Below are positions 20,364 through 32,939 of a stretch of 64,000 nt of DNA, in pieces. Both the position numbers and the translations under genes were made by a program. Position 1 is the stretch's first letter. Every line of letters begins with the position of its first letter. The notes beneath the pieces were generated by a model. That model was not told the origin of the DNA and made no database searches. It saw only the letters and a list, made by a program, of their open reading frames with translations. The DNA comes from Turbatrix aceti (Eukaryota; Nematoda; Chromadorea; Rhabditida; Panagrolaimidae), in contig OZ017767.1 in NCBI GenBank assembly GCA_963969345.1, forward strand, positions 10,050,471 to 10,114,470, given 5' to 3'.

Positions 20364-22284
20364 ATGTCGTCCAGCACCTTGTTTTCGTCTCTGAACACTA
20401 GATTTCTTCTAATTTGCTGTATTTGTTCTGTGCTCGCAGCAGCCGATATTACAGTTAAGATTGAGCGTCATTTTCCGTGCTCACCTTCATCAGGTAATTT
20501 TTTTAAATTTTTTAACAAAGCAACCCAGAATTTATATTTTTAACAAAACTACCCTAAATTTTTGTCTTTCAAACAATAAAAAAAATCAATAGCAATTGAT
20601 TGATATGCGCGGAACCGCCTGCAGCAAAAAATTGCAGAAAAAAGTTAGTTGACATACAAAATCTGCGGTAAGGAGATATATTTAATCCTATTTTGCAAAA
20701 AAAAGAAAAATCAATAAAGCCTTTTGATAACTTTTTTCCTGCTAGCGAGTTTGTTATAAAAAAAACGAAAAAAAGAGATTCACCGATAAAAAAACGCATC
20801 GTAATCACAAAATTTTATGTGAATAAATACTACAAAACTATTCATAAGGAATATTCATAATTTGTGTTTTTTGAGATTTTTTATGCATTGCAAATTTGTT
20901 GTTGTATAATTTTGTCATCAATGGTTATAAAAATTTTATAACATTGAGTTGATTAATCTAATATGTACTACATACGTCAGACATTCCTTTGTTTTGATGA
21001 ATAATCGATCATGCATCATGGATGTTTGTTTTAACGATACCTTGAAGGTCTGTATAGGCACGCAAAACAAAAATCCAGTTATTATTGAGCAATAAATATA
21101 TCTACTTTTAGTAAGTTAAACCAACCAGCGCACTGGTTATTTTCGTTAAAAATTTTAAAACATGTTTCATCATCTCGCGATTGATTGAATTTGCAGGGGG
21201 CTGATAAAATAAAAATTACACAATAAACCTAAAAATTAAATAAAAGCCGATTTCTTAAAATTAAAAAAAAACAAAAAAAAATGTTTTATTCATACTAAAT
21301 ATAAAAAAATCAAAATTCTTTGCAGGACCTTCAAAAGAAAATCTCCGGATAAAGTTCCCGAGCTACAAAGCGACAGGAGTCAACTTCAAGGAAGAAAAGA
21401 ATGACCAGGGACACAAATGCTTCAGAATGAGCGGTGGCAAGGTCGAAGTCTTCCCACCTGGTCTGCCCGGTGAGAAAAAGTACTACGTCCATCTCGAGAC
21501 CCGCATCGGCATTCACGGAAAGCCCGAGCGATGCGTCAATGCCGACAAGGATGGCTGCGGTGGTATCGGATCTTGGTAAGTTACAAAAATGTTTTTCTTG
21601 TGTATAAAAATTATAAAAATATTGTTTTAGCATTCACTGCGACATTTGCCGAACCATGGGCGGCGCCCTTCGCAACTTTGTTCAGATCTACCAAAAAGAC
21701 GAGCCCGCAAAGTGCAGCATCGATGGATTGGCGACTGGATCGTACGATGATCTGTCACTCAAGGTCTGCCTTCCGACAAAGAACGAGCTTCTGCCTTTCC
21801 TCGATGCCAACAGCAACCGTGCTCAGCAGTTGTGGGATCTCTTTGTCAGCTCGCGAGCTCGATCTGGGGTATGTTTGGGGTAGAAAAGAGTAAATGAACA
21901 TCAAAAATTTTTTTTAGTCAATTTTCAAAAAATTTCGAAACAAAAAGTTTTTTTCGAAAAACAAAATAAAACTAAAACAAAAGGCTTTAAAAAAACAAAT
22001 GTTATTACATTGATAGGAAAATTTTAAAATTGGTATAAATTTAAAAAAAAGGAACATTTTTGCAATAATTTTTTTTTTTGAAAAAAAAATTTTATTTTTA
22101 TTTTTCAATTTTTAATTTTTATAAAAAATTTTTTTTTTAGGAAATCCCGCTCGTCATCGCCGCCCGTCTCTTCGACCGCCCGATCAACAAGCTTAACATC
22201 AAGGATCTCAACGACGCTCTGCACGGCGCGAAAGAAGGCATGATTGGATGCCACTGGATCTATGCTACCGTTTCGCAGAATTAG
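20364..22284 (+). CDS. Secreted cysteine-rich protein, unknown family
   Basis: Exons 20364-20493, 21326-21575, 21631-21868 and 22141-22284 (130, 250, 238 and 144 nt) join in frame to 253 residues. The N-terminus has a hydrophobic signal-like core (FLLICCICSVLAAA), so the product is probably secreted. The mature part has paired cysteines (CFRMSGG, ERCVNADKDGCGGIGSC, HCDICRTMGG) likely forming disulphides, and ends ...CHWIYATVSQN. Intron 1 is unusually long for this window (832 nt). Codon use in exons 2-4 is GC-richer than the introns, as in highly expressed genes here. I do not recognise the family; a nematode-restricted extracellular protein is likely. Confidence 0.75.
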
Positions 22285-23314
22285 GCCCCCCTCAGTCAGT
22301 TGCTCATACCTATTTTTTCATCCTTCCCCGGTGTATGTTTTGATAACACGCACATCTACCGTTCTACCGTACCTGATCTACCGTAATATAAATACATTTT
22401 CTATCATCATTCAACAAAATTCTATTTTTTTCTGGCCATTACCAAAAAAAACCAACCCTGATTATTCATTTATTCGTTCATTCTACAAGGCTACCTATTT
22501 GTAATTATTTGTATGAACACATCGAAACCAAGCCAAAGCACATACTAACAAGTTCTGCGGTTTCAATCCAAAAAATCCTAATAAGCACTTTTTTATAATC
22601 CCGCTCCCCTCCTGAATTTTTTTTTTGTTGGATATTTTTAATCACACACGTTGCCACACACGAGTCACGTTTTGTTTTATTCACACATACACACACCACA
22701 CACGTCGTGCATGCCTTCAACATGCACACAATTGAAATCACAGTTTTGTATTTTTTGTTTGTTTTTATTAATAAATAAATTCAAAAAGTAAAATTGTTGG
22801 AGATTGAAATTTTTACAAATCAAAAAAAATTGTCGAAAATTGATGTTTTTGTCAGCCCTCTAGCGCATTGCCTAGTAACATTTTAAATTTGGCTTTTGCG
22901 CCAAATTAAAGACAAATTGAAGCCTAACAATATCAAAAAGATCCGAAAAAGAAATCTTATATCCTAGATCCAGGATGAGCTATTTAGTAACACACACTTT
23001 GCAAAAAACGAGCAAAACGCTGCGCGTGCGTCTGTGTACAGAAAAACATGCGTGTGCGTACCATTTTTTCGATGCAGGGGAAATCTCCCATTGTGTCAGT
23101 TAAAAATATAAAAATTTAGGTTAGCCAACTTAAAAAATGCCGAAATTTGCATTTGAAAAAAGGTTACAATGGCAACATTGGTTTCGGCATTTTTTGCATT
23201 TTTCAGCGGTTTTTGGCAAAGTTTCGTGAATAAATTCCAAAATTGACTCTGACACTTTCCGTGTTAGTTTAGTGTTTATGTATCTATGCATATACCACAA
23301 ATTAAACCCGTAAG
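22285..23314. other. Intergenic, with a small hairpin at 23132-23195
   Basis: Contains the 3' region of the secreted protein and an inverted repeat AAAAAATGCCGAAA (23132-23145) and TTTCGGCATTTTTT (about 23182-23195) separated by 36 nt, possibly a small MITE relic. No gene recognised. Confidence 0.5.
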
Positions 23315-24861
23315 TTATTGCAATTCAACAAACATTCGCCTCGCAAGAACGACGCATTCGACGGATTGTTCCCGTTGTTTTTCGGTTAATCCTACATTCG
23401 TTGCCTCGAGTGCTCCAGTGCCGCTTACGATTGCGTTCAGCGTCTTTAGCACCGGCAAATTGAGTTGAGGACTTCGATCTGCTTTCGTCCATTTGATGAT
23501 TACGGCCAGGATTGAAGCGTGCAAAATATCATGGGCGGCATCGGTAGATGTGGATTTCAGACAGTTGTACGCCATGATGTTGTTCAGCGTCTGAAATAAA
23601 TTACTTTTTTACAACCATTTTTTTCCAGAAAAAAAACAAACCACAGTAACCCACGCAGTACCGTAAGCTGAATTTTCGGACAAAAATTGGATAATCCCAT
23701 CCAAGGATCGCTTGAGCCAGGTGCCAATAAACGGAATCAATAGTGGTGAAATGTCAGAAGTTGGCGCGGCTGCAGCCATGAAGATGGCTGCAAAACGGGG
23801 ACTGATGATGTCGATATTGAGGATAAATTCATGCTAGAATGATAGAAAAAACATTATTTTTCAAGTCAATTGACTTTAATGTATGCTACATTAATGTATG
23901 CTATACCGTAAAAAAGAAAAATAAAAACAGTTGAAACCAAAACATTGTCCTGAATGGAAAACGAAAAGTAATAAAACAAAACTGAATATACCGTAAAAAC
24001 AAATGGAAAAAAAGTATTACTTCAATCCGATGAAAATTTTAGAAAAAGTATTATTTTTTGGGGTACACAAATATCGTTACTTTCAGGGTGGTCTTTCTTT
24101 TGTAAAGTTGGTTCCCGTGACGAAAATTTAGATTTTCGTCGGTTTTTTTTTCGTTTTCGGCCGTTTATTTGGGTTTTTTTTGCTGTTTTTCGATTTTTTT
24201 TGTGTTTTGTTTTTTGAGCTTATAAAAACGACAATTTTTTATGAAACTTCATTTTAAAAAAACAGACAAATTCTTCATCACCCAAGTACTCGTCGACAAA
24301 ATGCTTGATAATAATATCCGCCGGAGTTACAAGTCCTCTGGCAGCAGAGACCGCCCAATCCGCGACCAGTGTGAGTAGTGAATTTCCAGGTGGATACTGA
24401 AGCACGACACCACAGACATGCTTGAGCGTATCCATGCGAATGGCATGTTTTAGGTCATGACCTCTTCTGCCCAAAAAAAGATAGTAAAATAGGGTTTTCT
24501 GGGCTTCGGAGAGGGATACGTCGTATTGAAAAGCCGCAGCAATCATGTGGTAAATTTTTAGGTAATTCATGGGTTCAATAGCCACCTGAATGCCATTAGG
24601 ATACACGGAGAAGAGCATTGAGTCGATTTGTACCTGAATACCCTCCAGGATATCCGGTGGAATCTTTCCGTCGTGAGAGACGTCGGAGAGACGACGGAGC
24701 GCGATGAGAGCATCGTGAGATCCTGGACCGAAAAACTGGCGTCGTCCTTCGATGGGCCAGTCGTTGGTCGCGTCCTGGGTGGCGTAGCCAAGGGGTGGCT
24801 GCTGCGGGTGGTGTGGGACAAAAGCCGGGGGTGGCTTGGAACGAAGTGGGGGGCGTTTCAT
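23315..24861 (-). CDS. Helical-repeat protein, possible INTS15 (C7orf26) homologue
   Basis: Minus-strand exons 24861-24268, 23833-23642 and 23590-23315 (594, 192 and 276 nt) join in phase 0 to 353 residues. The donor after exon 1 would be the weak TTT/gtctgt. The N-terminus is Pro-rich; the rest is alpha-helical with no signal peptide or membrane segment. The order of LFLGRRGHD, LADWAVSAA-like helix, FVDEYL and ISPRFAAIF resembles recalled segments of the Integrator subunit INTS15 (LLGKLV, AASWLQ, LVDDYC, SPRF), which helps assemble the Integrator complex on RNA polymerase II. This is a by-eye likeness and remains tentative. It starts 305 nt downstream of the ShKT gene stop on the same strand. 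Confidence 0.5.
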
Positions 24862-25165
24862 GGTTAGACAGGGAAAATGTGAACAGTAAATGACGAAACA
24901 AAATGAACAAAATTTTTATGATCACCCACGAAGAAAAGCGGGGAACACTTTGTTTGGCAAAGTGTTCTCTCTAAAGTAATGTTCTTTGGAATTTTTTTAC
25001 GTTCAATTTTGTTACTTTTGAGTAGGAGTTTTACGTTCAATTTTGTTACTTTTGAGTATGTGTTTTACGTACAATCAGTTTATTACTTTTGTATACGATA
25101 AGTTACTAACTACATTATGGATTACGTTCAGTCACTTGGATGAAATCTGTTTAGTATTTACATTC
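24862..25165. other. Short same-strand spacer, no gene
   Basis: AT-rich; GTTCAATTTTGTTACTTTTGAG occurs twice in direct repeat around 25003-25055. It could be an operon gap or simply a promoter. Confidence 0.5.
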
Positions 25166-26095
25166 TTAGCCTGAAGTGCAGTATCCGCACGTCAGAGGGC
25201 ATTGGGTTTGCATGAGTGTCGAGTAGAGGGTGTTGTTGCAGAGGTACGAGAGACTCGGGCAATCTGAGGTGCGGCCGCTGGCTGCGAGGTCGACACAGGT
25301 GGAGCTGGAGGAGCTTGTCGAGTTGGAATAGGAAGAAGTCACGTTGCAGCGGTTGCAGGTCAGGGGGCATTGCCAGGTCATGAGCTCGTAGTAGAGGGCT
25401 GAAAAGGTTTACGATATTTTTTAGGTAAAATTTAGTTTTTTAGCGGTTTTTTGGCCAAAAGTTTAGTTTTCGCCGTTTTTTGGCCGAAACTAAATTTTTG
25501 GTCAAAAACGTTTTTGTTTTGCCGTTTTTTACGGTTTTTTGGCCGAAAATATTGTTTTTTACGGTTTTTTGGCCTAAAAATTGTATTTTTCGGTTTTTTT
25601 GCCGTTTTTTACGATTTCTTAGCCTAAAAACTCACTATCGTTGCACAAGCTAGCACGAGCAGGGCAGTCAGAGTATCCCTTGGGTCCGATTTGATCGGCA
25701 CAGGTCGAGCTGCTCGAAGAATTAGTCGACGAAGAAGTCGTGCAGCACTGCGTTCCAGTCAGAGTCAGACTGCTCGGGCAGATGTACGATCCGCTGACGA
25801 TGACCGCCGCATAGCAAGTGGAAGTCGTCGATGTCGAAGTCGAGTTGGGACAGCACTGAGAGCCAGAAACATAGTAGCTAGTCGGGCAGACGTAAGATCC
25901 GCTGACGATGAGTGCCGCACTGCAGGTTGAATTCGTAGTCGTTGTAGTTGTTCCCGTTGAGTTACAGCATAGCGTGCCATTGACCGTATACCCGGTGGGA
26001 CAGACGACGACTCCGCCAACAATTGGACCGGTGTCACACTGACCGTATACTCCGGCGAAGCAGAGGACGCTGACTAGGAAAACTGCGCGGAACAT
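25166..26095 (-). CDS. Secreted protein with two ShKT domains
   Basis: Exons 26095-25636 and 25398-25166 (460 and 233 nt) encode 230 residues. The start at 26095 is chosen because a signal peptide (FRAVFLVSVLCFAGVYG) follows it and a TATA box lies 83 nt upstream; the further in-frame ATG at 26191 lies above that TATA box. Three Ser/Thr-rich repeats with VSGSYVCP-like motifs and CC pairs come first, then two six-cysteine ShKT modules (CADQIGPKGYSDCP...CPLTCNRC and CVDLAASGRTSDCP...CPLTCGYC). In nematodes this module is widespread in secreted proteins, surface proteins and enzymes, and does not by itself indicate a toxin. Role unknown. Confidence 0.85.
25402..25634 (-). repeat. Intron with CGTTTTTTGGCC repeats
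   Basis: CGGTTTTTTGGCC / CGTTTTTTGGCCGAAA variants occur about six times in the single intron of the ShKT gene; a local intron repeat. Confidence 0.6.
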
Positions 26096-26177
26096 GTTTT
26101 GAATTTTTTTGGGGATGAAGACTGAACAGAAGATCCAAGCACTGGATGATAGTGAGGATCTACCAAATCCTCCAGCA

Positions 26178-26184
26178 TTATATA
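26178..26184 (-). promoter_or_regulatory. TATA box of the ShKT gene
   Basis: TATATAA on the minus strand, 83 nt before the chosen ATG; it fixes the start at 26095 rather than 26191. Confidence 0.7.
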
Positions 26185-27186
26185 CCCCCACCCCAGAGGG
26201 CCCTGGCTACACCCCACCTGTCCCCTGTGTGTGCATAGACGCAGGTAAACGTTGCTCGCAAATAGTGTAAAAAAAATTCATATTAAAAAAAAATTGCGTG
26301 TAAAATCACCGTCGGGAGTGTGTCAGATTTTGTGTGCGCATCGTCACAGCTGCTGACCACGCAACATGATGATGACCACTCCGACGAGCGGCTAACGGGC
26401 CGGTTTAGTCATGTACATACGTATGTGAACAAAAACTCACGTCAGTTCTCATTTCATATCCGAACAAATGTCTTTGTTCGTTCGTGGATCGTCGTTTGTT
26501 GGCAACAACTCGGAAGCCCATTTTACCTTGTTTGCTGAGTGCAAAATTTTGTTTCTGAATTTTTCAATTTTGAAAACGTTTTTGCAAACAAACGAAAAGA
26601 CGATTACTTTTGATCGAGATCTTCAATTTTTTTGTGAAAAATTTGAACAGTTGAAATTTCATTTTTCTCTGCGAAAAAAATTTATTTTGGAATTTCCAGA
26701 ACTTTTTCGTCGCTTGAACTGAACAAATTTATTTACGGTAATTTTCAAATTTTTTTAGTCATTTTATGAGTATAAAAAAGCAAGTCTAAAAATTATTTTA
26801 ATTAATTTTATTGAAATGAATTGCAATTTTGTAATAACAATTTTTTGGATTTTTTTGTTCAAACTCAAATTCTTGGTAACTTTTTACCAAGTAAATAATT
26901 CTTCCACATTTTTTTCTGAAAATTTAATTTTTTTAAAAACAATGGTTGACAGATCTTTATTGTATCCATGTTTCAATGCAACAATTAACAAAACTCGAAT
27001 TGTATAAGACTGGGAAATAGTAAGTATTAGGAATGTGTCGTAATTTCTTTCTTTTTTCATAAAAAAAATTATTACATTTTTAAAAGAAGGAAGTTCAAGA
27101 CAAATAATCATAGTCAACGTAGTTAGTTCTACGGTTTGCAATGTTGTGAAAAACGACTGTAAAAAACAAAATTTTGTAAATCTCGA
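26185..27186. other. Intergenic upstream of the ShKT gene
   Basis: AT-rich, no gene recognised. It separates the ShKT gene from the 3' end of the KCTD3-like gene. Confidence 0.55.
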
Positions 27187-30100
27187 TCACGCGCATCGTC
27201 CATTTCGTTCGAGAGTCTGTAGACAGATGTGCGAAGGTTGGGGGGTTATTGAGGGGGTTGTTGTGTGACTTGCTAGACAAATTTCACATCCGTCGATTAT
27301 TTGGAGGAATTCTTCAGTTGTTGGGCCCTGAAATGGTTGAACAATGACTTTTTTGAAACGTTGCTTTTTGAAAAAAAACGATTCTAATGACAAAAAATAT
27401 AACAAAAAAGATTCGTTAGACCAAAAAAGCGGTATTGACACGAAAACAAATTCAAATCAAATCATGCGCGGCGTTCAAACTTCCGAAATGAAAAAATGCG
27501 CACGTAAGCGTTTCGCAACGAAAATGCTACGGTAGCTGGTTTTGATTGCTTTTCTGATCTTCAGTTCCTAATTTTCACATTAGTCAACCAAAAGTTTTTG
27601 AAAACGAATTTTGACCCGCAGTGGATTCTAATTAGACGCTCGCATGTTCCTGACACGAAAAAATGTGTGTCCATAAATTTCGCAGCGAAAAGTTTACGGC
27701 ATTTCGTTCCAGATCGTTTTTTCGATTTTTTTCTGTAATGTAAAAAACGAACCTGCAGAATTGGTGCGAATCGCGGATTGGTAGCCTGCATCTTGACGAG
27801 TGTAGCGATGGCAGATGACGTCACGCCTCCACCCGAGACGGACGCCGACGAAGTCTGCGAAGCCGCGGCCTGCGTCGTCTTGTCTCCGTCGTCCGTGCCA
27901 CCACAAAGCGCGGCTAGAGCCGAGACCCGGGAATGATAGCAATCGATGGCAGCGGTCAGGTCCCATAACTGAACCGTGCCATGGGCCGTTCCGGTAAACA
28001 GGTACCTCTTAGGCCTGCACATTCTGTTGACAACTTCGCATTCATGAGCGAAGAATGCCGTAATAGGCTCCGCCTCTAGAGACTTAATTTTACAAATACG
28101 ATCTCCATTTTTTGCCTGTCGGATGAAGAGGACGTTTGTATCCGGGATAACGTGTTGGATAAAGATCTGGTCCGCTTCCTGGTCACCGTAGGGCCCGGCA
28201 TCACAGCTTTCACTGCTCTGGGCATCGTCTGCATCGTCGAGAGTCAAAACCTTGAACGACGCGAGGGAAGTCCCGCCCGGCTGGGTTGAGATCATGCCAC
28301 GGAATCGGGTTACGGTCCAGGTACGGACGTGGTTGTACTCTGCGCACACGCTGATGAGGTAATTTGTCGTGAGGGCAACTTTTGTGATTGGGGACGTATG
28401 AACGGTGAAGGTTTGGAAGAGTTGAGGGCCGTGGCCGACGGTTTCGGGGTGCTGGACGATGACTCGGACTGCTCCCGATGATGTACCGTAGGCTATTTCG
28501 ATCCAGTTACCGCAGACGTCTGAAAAAAACATTATTTTACGTGGAAATGGATAAAAAATACCGTTTTCGTTACAAAAAACTAAATTTTAAGCACAAAGAC
28601 AAATTGTCTCGCAGCGAAAACAGATTTTCGTGTTAGGACCCCGCATTCTCCAAAACCCCAGCAGAAAGAGTATACATAAGGGTTTCGCAACGAAAACATT
28701 ATCAGTTTCTAATATTCATATTTTTTATAAAAAAAAATTAATCGCGCAAGCTTTCCAAACTCCTGGCACGAAAACGTGTGCCCTTACTCATCTCGAAGCG
28801 AAAACTTTTTTGTCAAATCGTAAATACCGTTTCTATGACAAAAAAACGTAGCAGAAAACAATTTTTAGCCCAAAAAAAGTATTATCTCGCCGCGAAAAAT
28901 GAATTCAAAAAAACCTTTTCGAATTCCCAACACGAAAAAGTTTTCAAGTTTCGTGACGAAAAAAGTACGGTAGTTACTTTTTGATAGTTTTTTAACTATT
29001 TTTTTCGTTCAGTTTTTCTAAAAACGTACGTGTTTTCTGTGTCAAATAAACACTAATAGCAGTAATAACATCAGCATTGGGATCCCGGTAGAGTTCGGTA
29101 ATCAACAAATCGTTATCCTTCATCCTGAGTGGAAACTTTTGCATGTCAATGTAGTAGATGGATCCATTCGTGCATCCGAGAAGCAAAACGCTTCCTGCCG
29201 TATCAAAGCATGAAATAGGAATGACGTCCTGTACCTGCCAATTCTGTGACATTGAATGCCAGATCCCAACTTTTCCAGACTTGCAGAGTGCGACAAGCTG
29301 TGATCCAATGAAAAACAACTTGTCAACCGGTACGTCGAGTAGGAATGTTCCGAGTTTGTTCGCACGCGGAGCATCGGTATCCGCGTTGTCTTCGAGAGCC
29401 CAGAGGTAGACCGAGCTGTCGGCGAGGACTACGGCAAGCTTTTCTGCCTGGTTGCACATTTTGCCGAGAACTGCAATGTGCGAGACGTGGGCCGGCATGC
29501 GGGGCGTCGTGTAGACAAGGTGCCAGCCGACGTTTTCCTTCAGTCGATAGCATGCCACAAAGTCCAGGTAGGCAACGGCGACCAGAACGTGGTGGGCTCG
29601 GATTATGCGGACTCGCAGCGAATCCGCCGGGAGTTTTCGTTGAGATTGTCGGACTAGGGATGATAGTTCTTCTTTTATCTACAAAAATACCGTTTCTTAA
29701 TAAGAAAATTTCAAAAAGAAAACATTTTTAGGCCTAAAAATGATTGATCCCGGCGCGAAAAATCGAATTCAAATCGAGCGCACGTTTCTAAACTCCCAAC
29801 ACGAAAAAAGTGTTTCACAGCGAAAAGACTACGGTACCTCGTTTCCACCGTTTTTTTGACATTGCATTTTGAAAAAAACTTTTCTGGCTTAAAAAACATG
29901 GTCTCGCCGCGAAAACAAATTCAAACCGCGCGCGGAATCGAACTCCTGACACGAAAAAGTGCGCACGCGTGCGCACTTAAGATTTTCGCAGCGAAAACAC
30001 TACGGTAGTTGATTTCTAATCATTTTTCGCTATTTTTGAACCTCAATATTTAATTTTTACATTTTTGACCTAAAAAAGACGCTTACCTGACGCGTAACAT

Positions 30101-31014
30101 CATTGACACCCTGTCTTCCGCTGTGGAGTGTCGGAAACTCGCATCCATGATCCGGAGAAATGACTCTTGGTACCGTCGCCCTCAGCGACGCTCCCGACGC
30201 CGACGGAGGAGATGACGGCCCCGGTCCGTCATCTGCGAACGAGAATCTCGCTGCGGCGCCAGCGCCGCCGAGTCCAAGGCCCCCGGGTGACGAGAGTTCC
30301 ATGAAACCGCCTCCGGCCCCGTTCGCGGACGAATTTTGATTTTGATTCTGACCGTTCGAAAACACCGAAATACTCTGAAACTTGGCTGGTAGCCTGGAAA
30401 TTGGTGAAGTCGTATTTCCGGTTGCATCCGAATTTGAATGCAGCGTCGAAGTTGGTGCACCGATGCCCGAACGGAGAGGGCGTTTGACAGGTGGCTCGGT
30501 CGTTGTCGGTATCCTCGGAAGCGGGAGTGTACCGTGGTAAAATATATTTCCACACGCAGATTCGTCCATTTCTTCGCAGAGTGAAAGACGCTTCACGAGG
30601 GGAGTTATGCCGTAAAACTGAGCTTCGTGTTTCAGCATGGACAAATTTACGAGTCTAAAAATTTTTTTAAACCTGTAAATTTTCAACTAAAATTTAAAAA
30701 TTACCGTAAATCAATTTGTTGAGTTCGAAGGTAATTAAGGATGTGACGAAAAAGTTCTGGATCTCGATCGATGAATTTCTAAAAAAAATTGACATTAAAA
30801 AAAAATTTTTATTTAAAAAAGATTGAAATTTTGAAAAAAAAATTTTTGACAAAAAAATTACCGCTCCAGTGCCATCTTCAACGGTAGCGATTCTTCCAGA
30901 CAAAAGGCTCGTAAAAAAGCTATCAGGCACCCAAGTCAGTGTGGAAGTTGACGTTGAAAATCGTTGACCGCCAACGTTCAGGTGAACAACGTCGCCGCAA
31001 CCTGACTGCGCCAT
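27187..31014 (-). CDS. KCTD3/SHKBP1-like BTB (T1) and WD40 protein
   Basis: Six minus-strand exons, 31014-30862, 30778-30705, 30654-30087, 29678-29030, 28519-27753 and 27327-27187, join in frame to 783 residues, close to human KCTD3. Residues 5-90 are a BTB/T1 domain ([28 protein letters not shown]). A Gly/Ser-rich linker and then beta-propeller repeats follow ([43 protein letters not shown]). The C-terminus has [15 protein letters not shown], like the family end. By family knowledge it is a cytoplasmic adaptor; KCTD3 associates with HCN channels and SHKBP1 with receptor signalling. A tacag acceptor 22 nt before the ATG suggests trans-splicing or a 5' UTR intron. The introns are packed with one repeat. 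Confidence 0.88.
27425..30015 (-). repeat. Intronic repeat family in the KCTD3-like gene, at least six copies
   Basis: A unit of about 100-120 bp recurs near 27425-27535, 27600-27710, 28600-28705, 28870-28975, 29740-29845 and 29905-30010, with a partial copy near 28770. Shared blocks in order are CTCGCCGCGAAAA, AAATTCAAA, CTCC.GACACGAAAAA, GCGCAC, TTTCGCAGCGAAAA and CTACGGTAG. All copies have the same orientation relative to the gene and lie only in introns. Similar GCGAAAA/CACGAAAA-rich intron repeats are known from Caenorhabditis-type genomes. Confidence 0.75.
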
Positions 31015-31035
31015 GTCGTCGACGACTGACGACGA

Positions 31036-32939
31036 GCCTGTAAGATACATGCACATCAAAAAAATGTTTTGGTGAGGCCCGAGACATTGATAAATAATTC
31101 ATGAAAAGGCAAGTGCTTTTTAATTTTGATTGCAAATACAAGAAAAAATTGCAACGCGACAATTTTATTGAAAAAACATGTTTCTATTTCGCAGGAAAAA
31201 AAATAGGACAAATCCTTGTGCAAAAATGAAAAAGAAAACAATGAAAAAAAAAACGTCAGACGGCAAAAAAACGGTCGAAAAATAACAAAAAAGTTTGAAA
31301 ATAAAAAAAAAACGAGATTTTTTGAAATGAAAAAATTCCACTTGAGACCAGAAAAAAATGCGTTATCACCTAAAACGCGCGCTTTTGTACTTTTGAATCT
31401 TCAGATGGACAAACGTTTTTGTTTGTTCACGAATAAATTAGATTTTTTTTCTGTTCGTGGATGTTTTCGCCGAGAAAAAATTAAAAAAACTAAAATTTAG
31501 GTATCAAAAATAACTTTTTAAAATTACGAAAACCAACAAAAAATCACAGTTGCACGCACGTAAAAGCACGTGTTTATTGATCAAACATTAATCAACATCA
31601 ACAACAACATGAAATTGAACGGAGAAGAAAGGGTAACCAGATAAGAGCGCAATCAGCTTGAATTTGTTCGAATTACAGACGACCAACCAGGTGTCAATCA
31701 AAGTTATCAACTGCTGCTTCTATGGGAAAAAATTTCACAAAGAATATATTTTTTAAACAAGCGGAAGGGCTTTTTTCACATGATTTTACGAAAAAAATAT
31801 TAAAAATGAACAAGTCTTTGCTAAAACATCCAAGCCCACATAAAATTTTTTTTCTGGGTGTTCCACTACATAAATGCTCAACTTTTGACAGCTGTGCAAA
31901 AATGAGAAAAAATAGAAAAGGAAAAAAAACACTTGATTCACACCTTGCACGCTGGCAAACCTTTAGGGTGCACTTCACAAAAATTTTTTTATGCACTCCG
32001 GCGTCAAAAAAAATTTGTCGTAAACTTACGGTCACCAATAAAAAAAATTTTTTAAAGCCAAAATTTTTCTTTGCACTTTTTTATAAGCCTGAAACTTTGG
32101 AGGAACACATTTTTTGTTAAACACAAAAAAATACCGAACATCCGTGGAAACGATGGACACGTTCGCAAACAGGCAAAAAAGTGCACTGAAACCCGTAAAT
32201 CATTCGATGACAACCACCAAAGCCCACAATTCTCTGTGGTTGGTATTCATGTCAGTCAACGACCAAAAATGAAAAAAATGAACAACAACAAAAAATCCGC
32301 CACTACACGATGAAAAAAAAACAGAAAGAAAGAAAGGCAGGTGACATTGTAAAATACAGCAAATTTGTCAACAAAAAACAATACAAGTGTACACATAAAT
32401 TTTTTTGTAAGTCAAAAAAAAGAAACGTAACCAACCGAAATCCTAAAAACTCCAAAAAAAGGTATAACAGAACGTAGAATTTTTTTACAGGCAGTAATAA
32501 AAAGACCGTCTGCCCCGGTTTGGTTCACGTCAGAAAAATCGTAAACTGTAAATTTTACCAACCGCAAAAAAAAGATGAACTAAACAAAAAAATCATAACC
32601 AAGCAAAAAAAACATATTTTTGACGTCATCAAAACATTACGTGGCGAACTCGATTCTTACGCCCTCCACCAACATCATGGACAAAAAAACAGAAGAAAGA
32701 ATGGATCGTGGCGACTACGAAGACCATCGATGGACGTCGTCGACGACAAAACGAAAACAAACACAAAAAAAATTATTGGATGAATCGATGAAACGTGCTT
32801 TTCTCATGGGATTGAGTTCGCATGTTGCGCGCAGATTTTGCATGCGTGCACGCGTTTTTCGATTTTTTTTCTTGCAAGTTTTTTTTTCGGGACCGTTTTT
32901 GTTCTTTTTACTTGAGTGTTATTTTGTTTTTTGTTTCAG
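31036..32939. other. Shared 5' region of divergent KCTD3-like and APC10 genes
   Basis: Nearly 1.9 kb of A/T-run-rich DNA. A frame at 32677-32850 (MDKKTEERMDRGDYED) has coding-like composition but lacks a clear donor; it could be a first exon of the APC10 gene or noise. Confidence 0.5.

Noticed and set aside
29925..29950. Box B-like GAGTTCGATTCC (minus strand) in a KCTD3-like intron
   Set aside because: No box A at tRNA spacing, and it is not conserved among the other copies of that intron repeat.
31694..32313. Open frames between the KCTD3-like and APC10 genes
   Set aside because: Phe/Lys-rich translations of A/T runs on both strands with no splice or start support.
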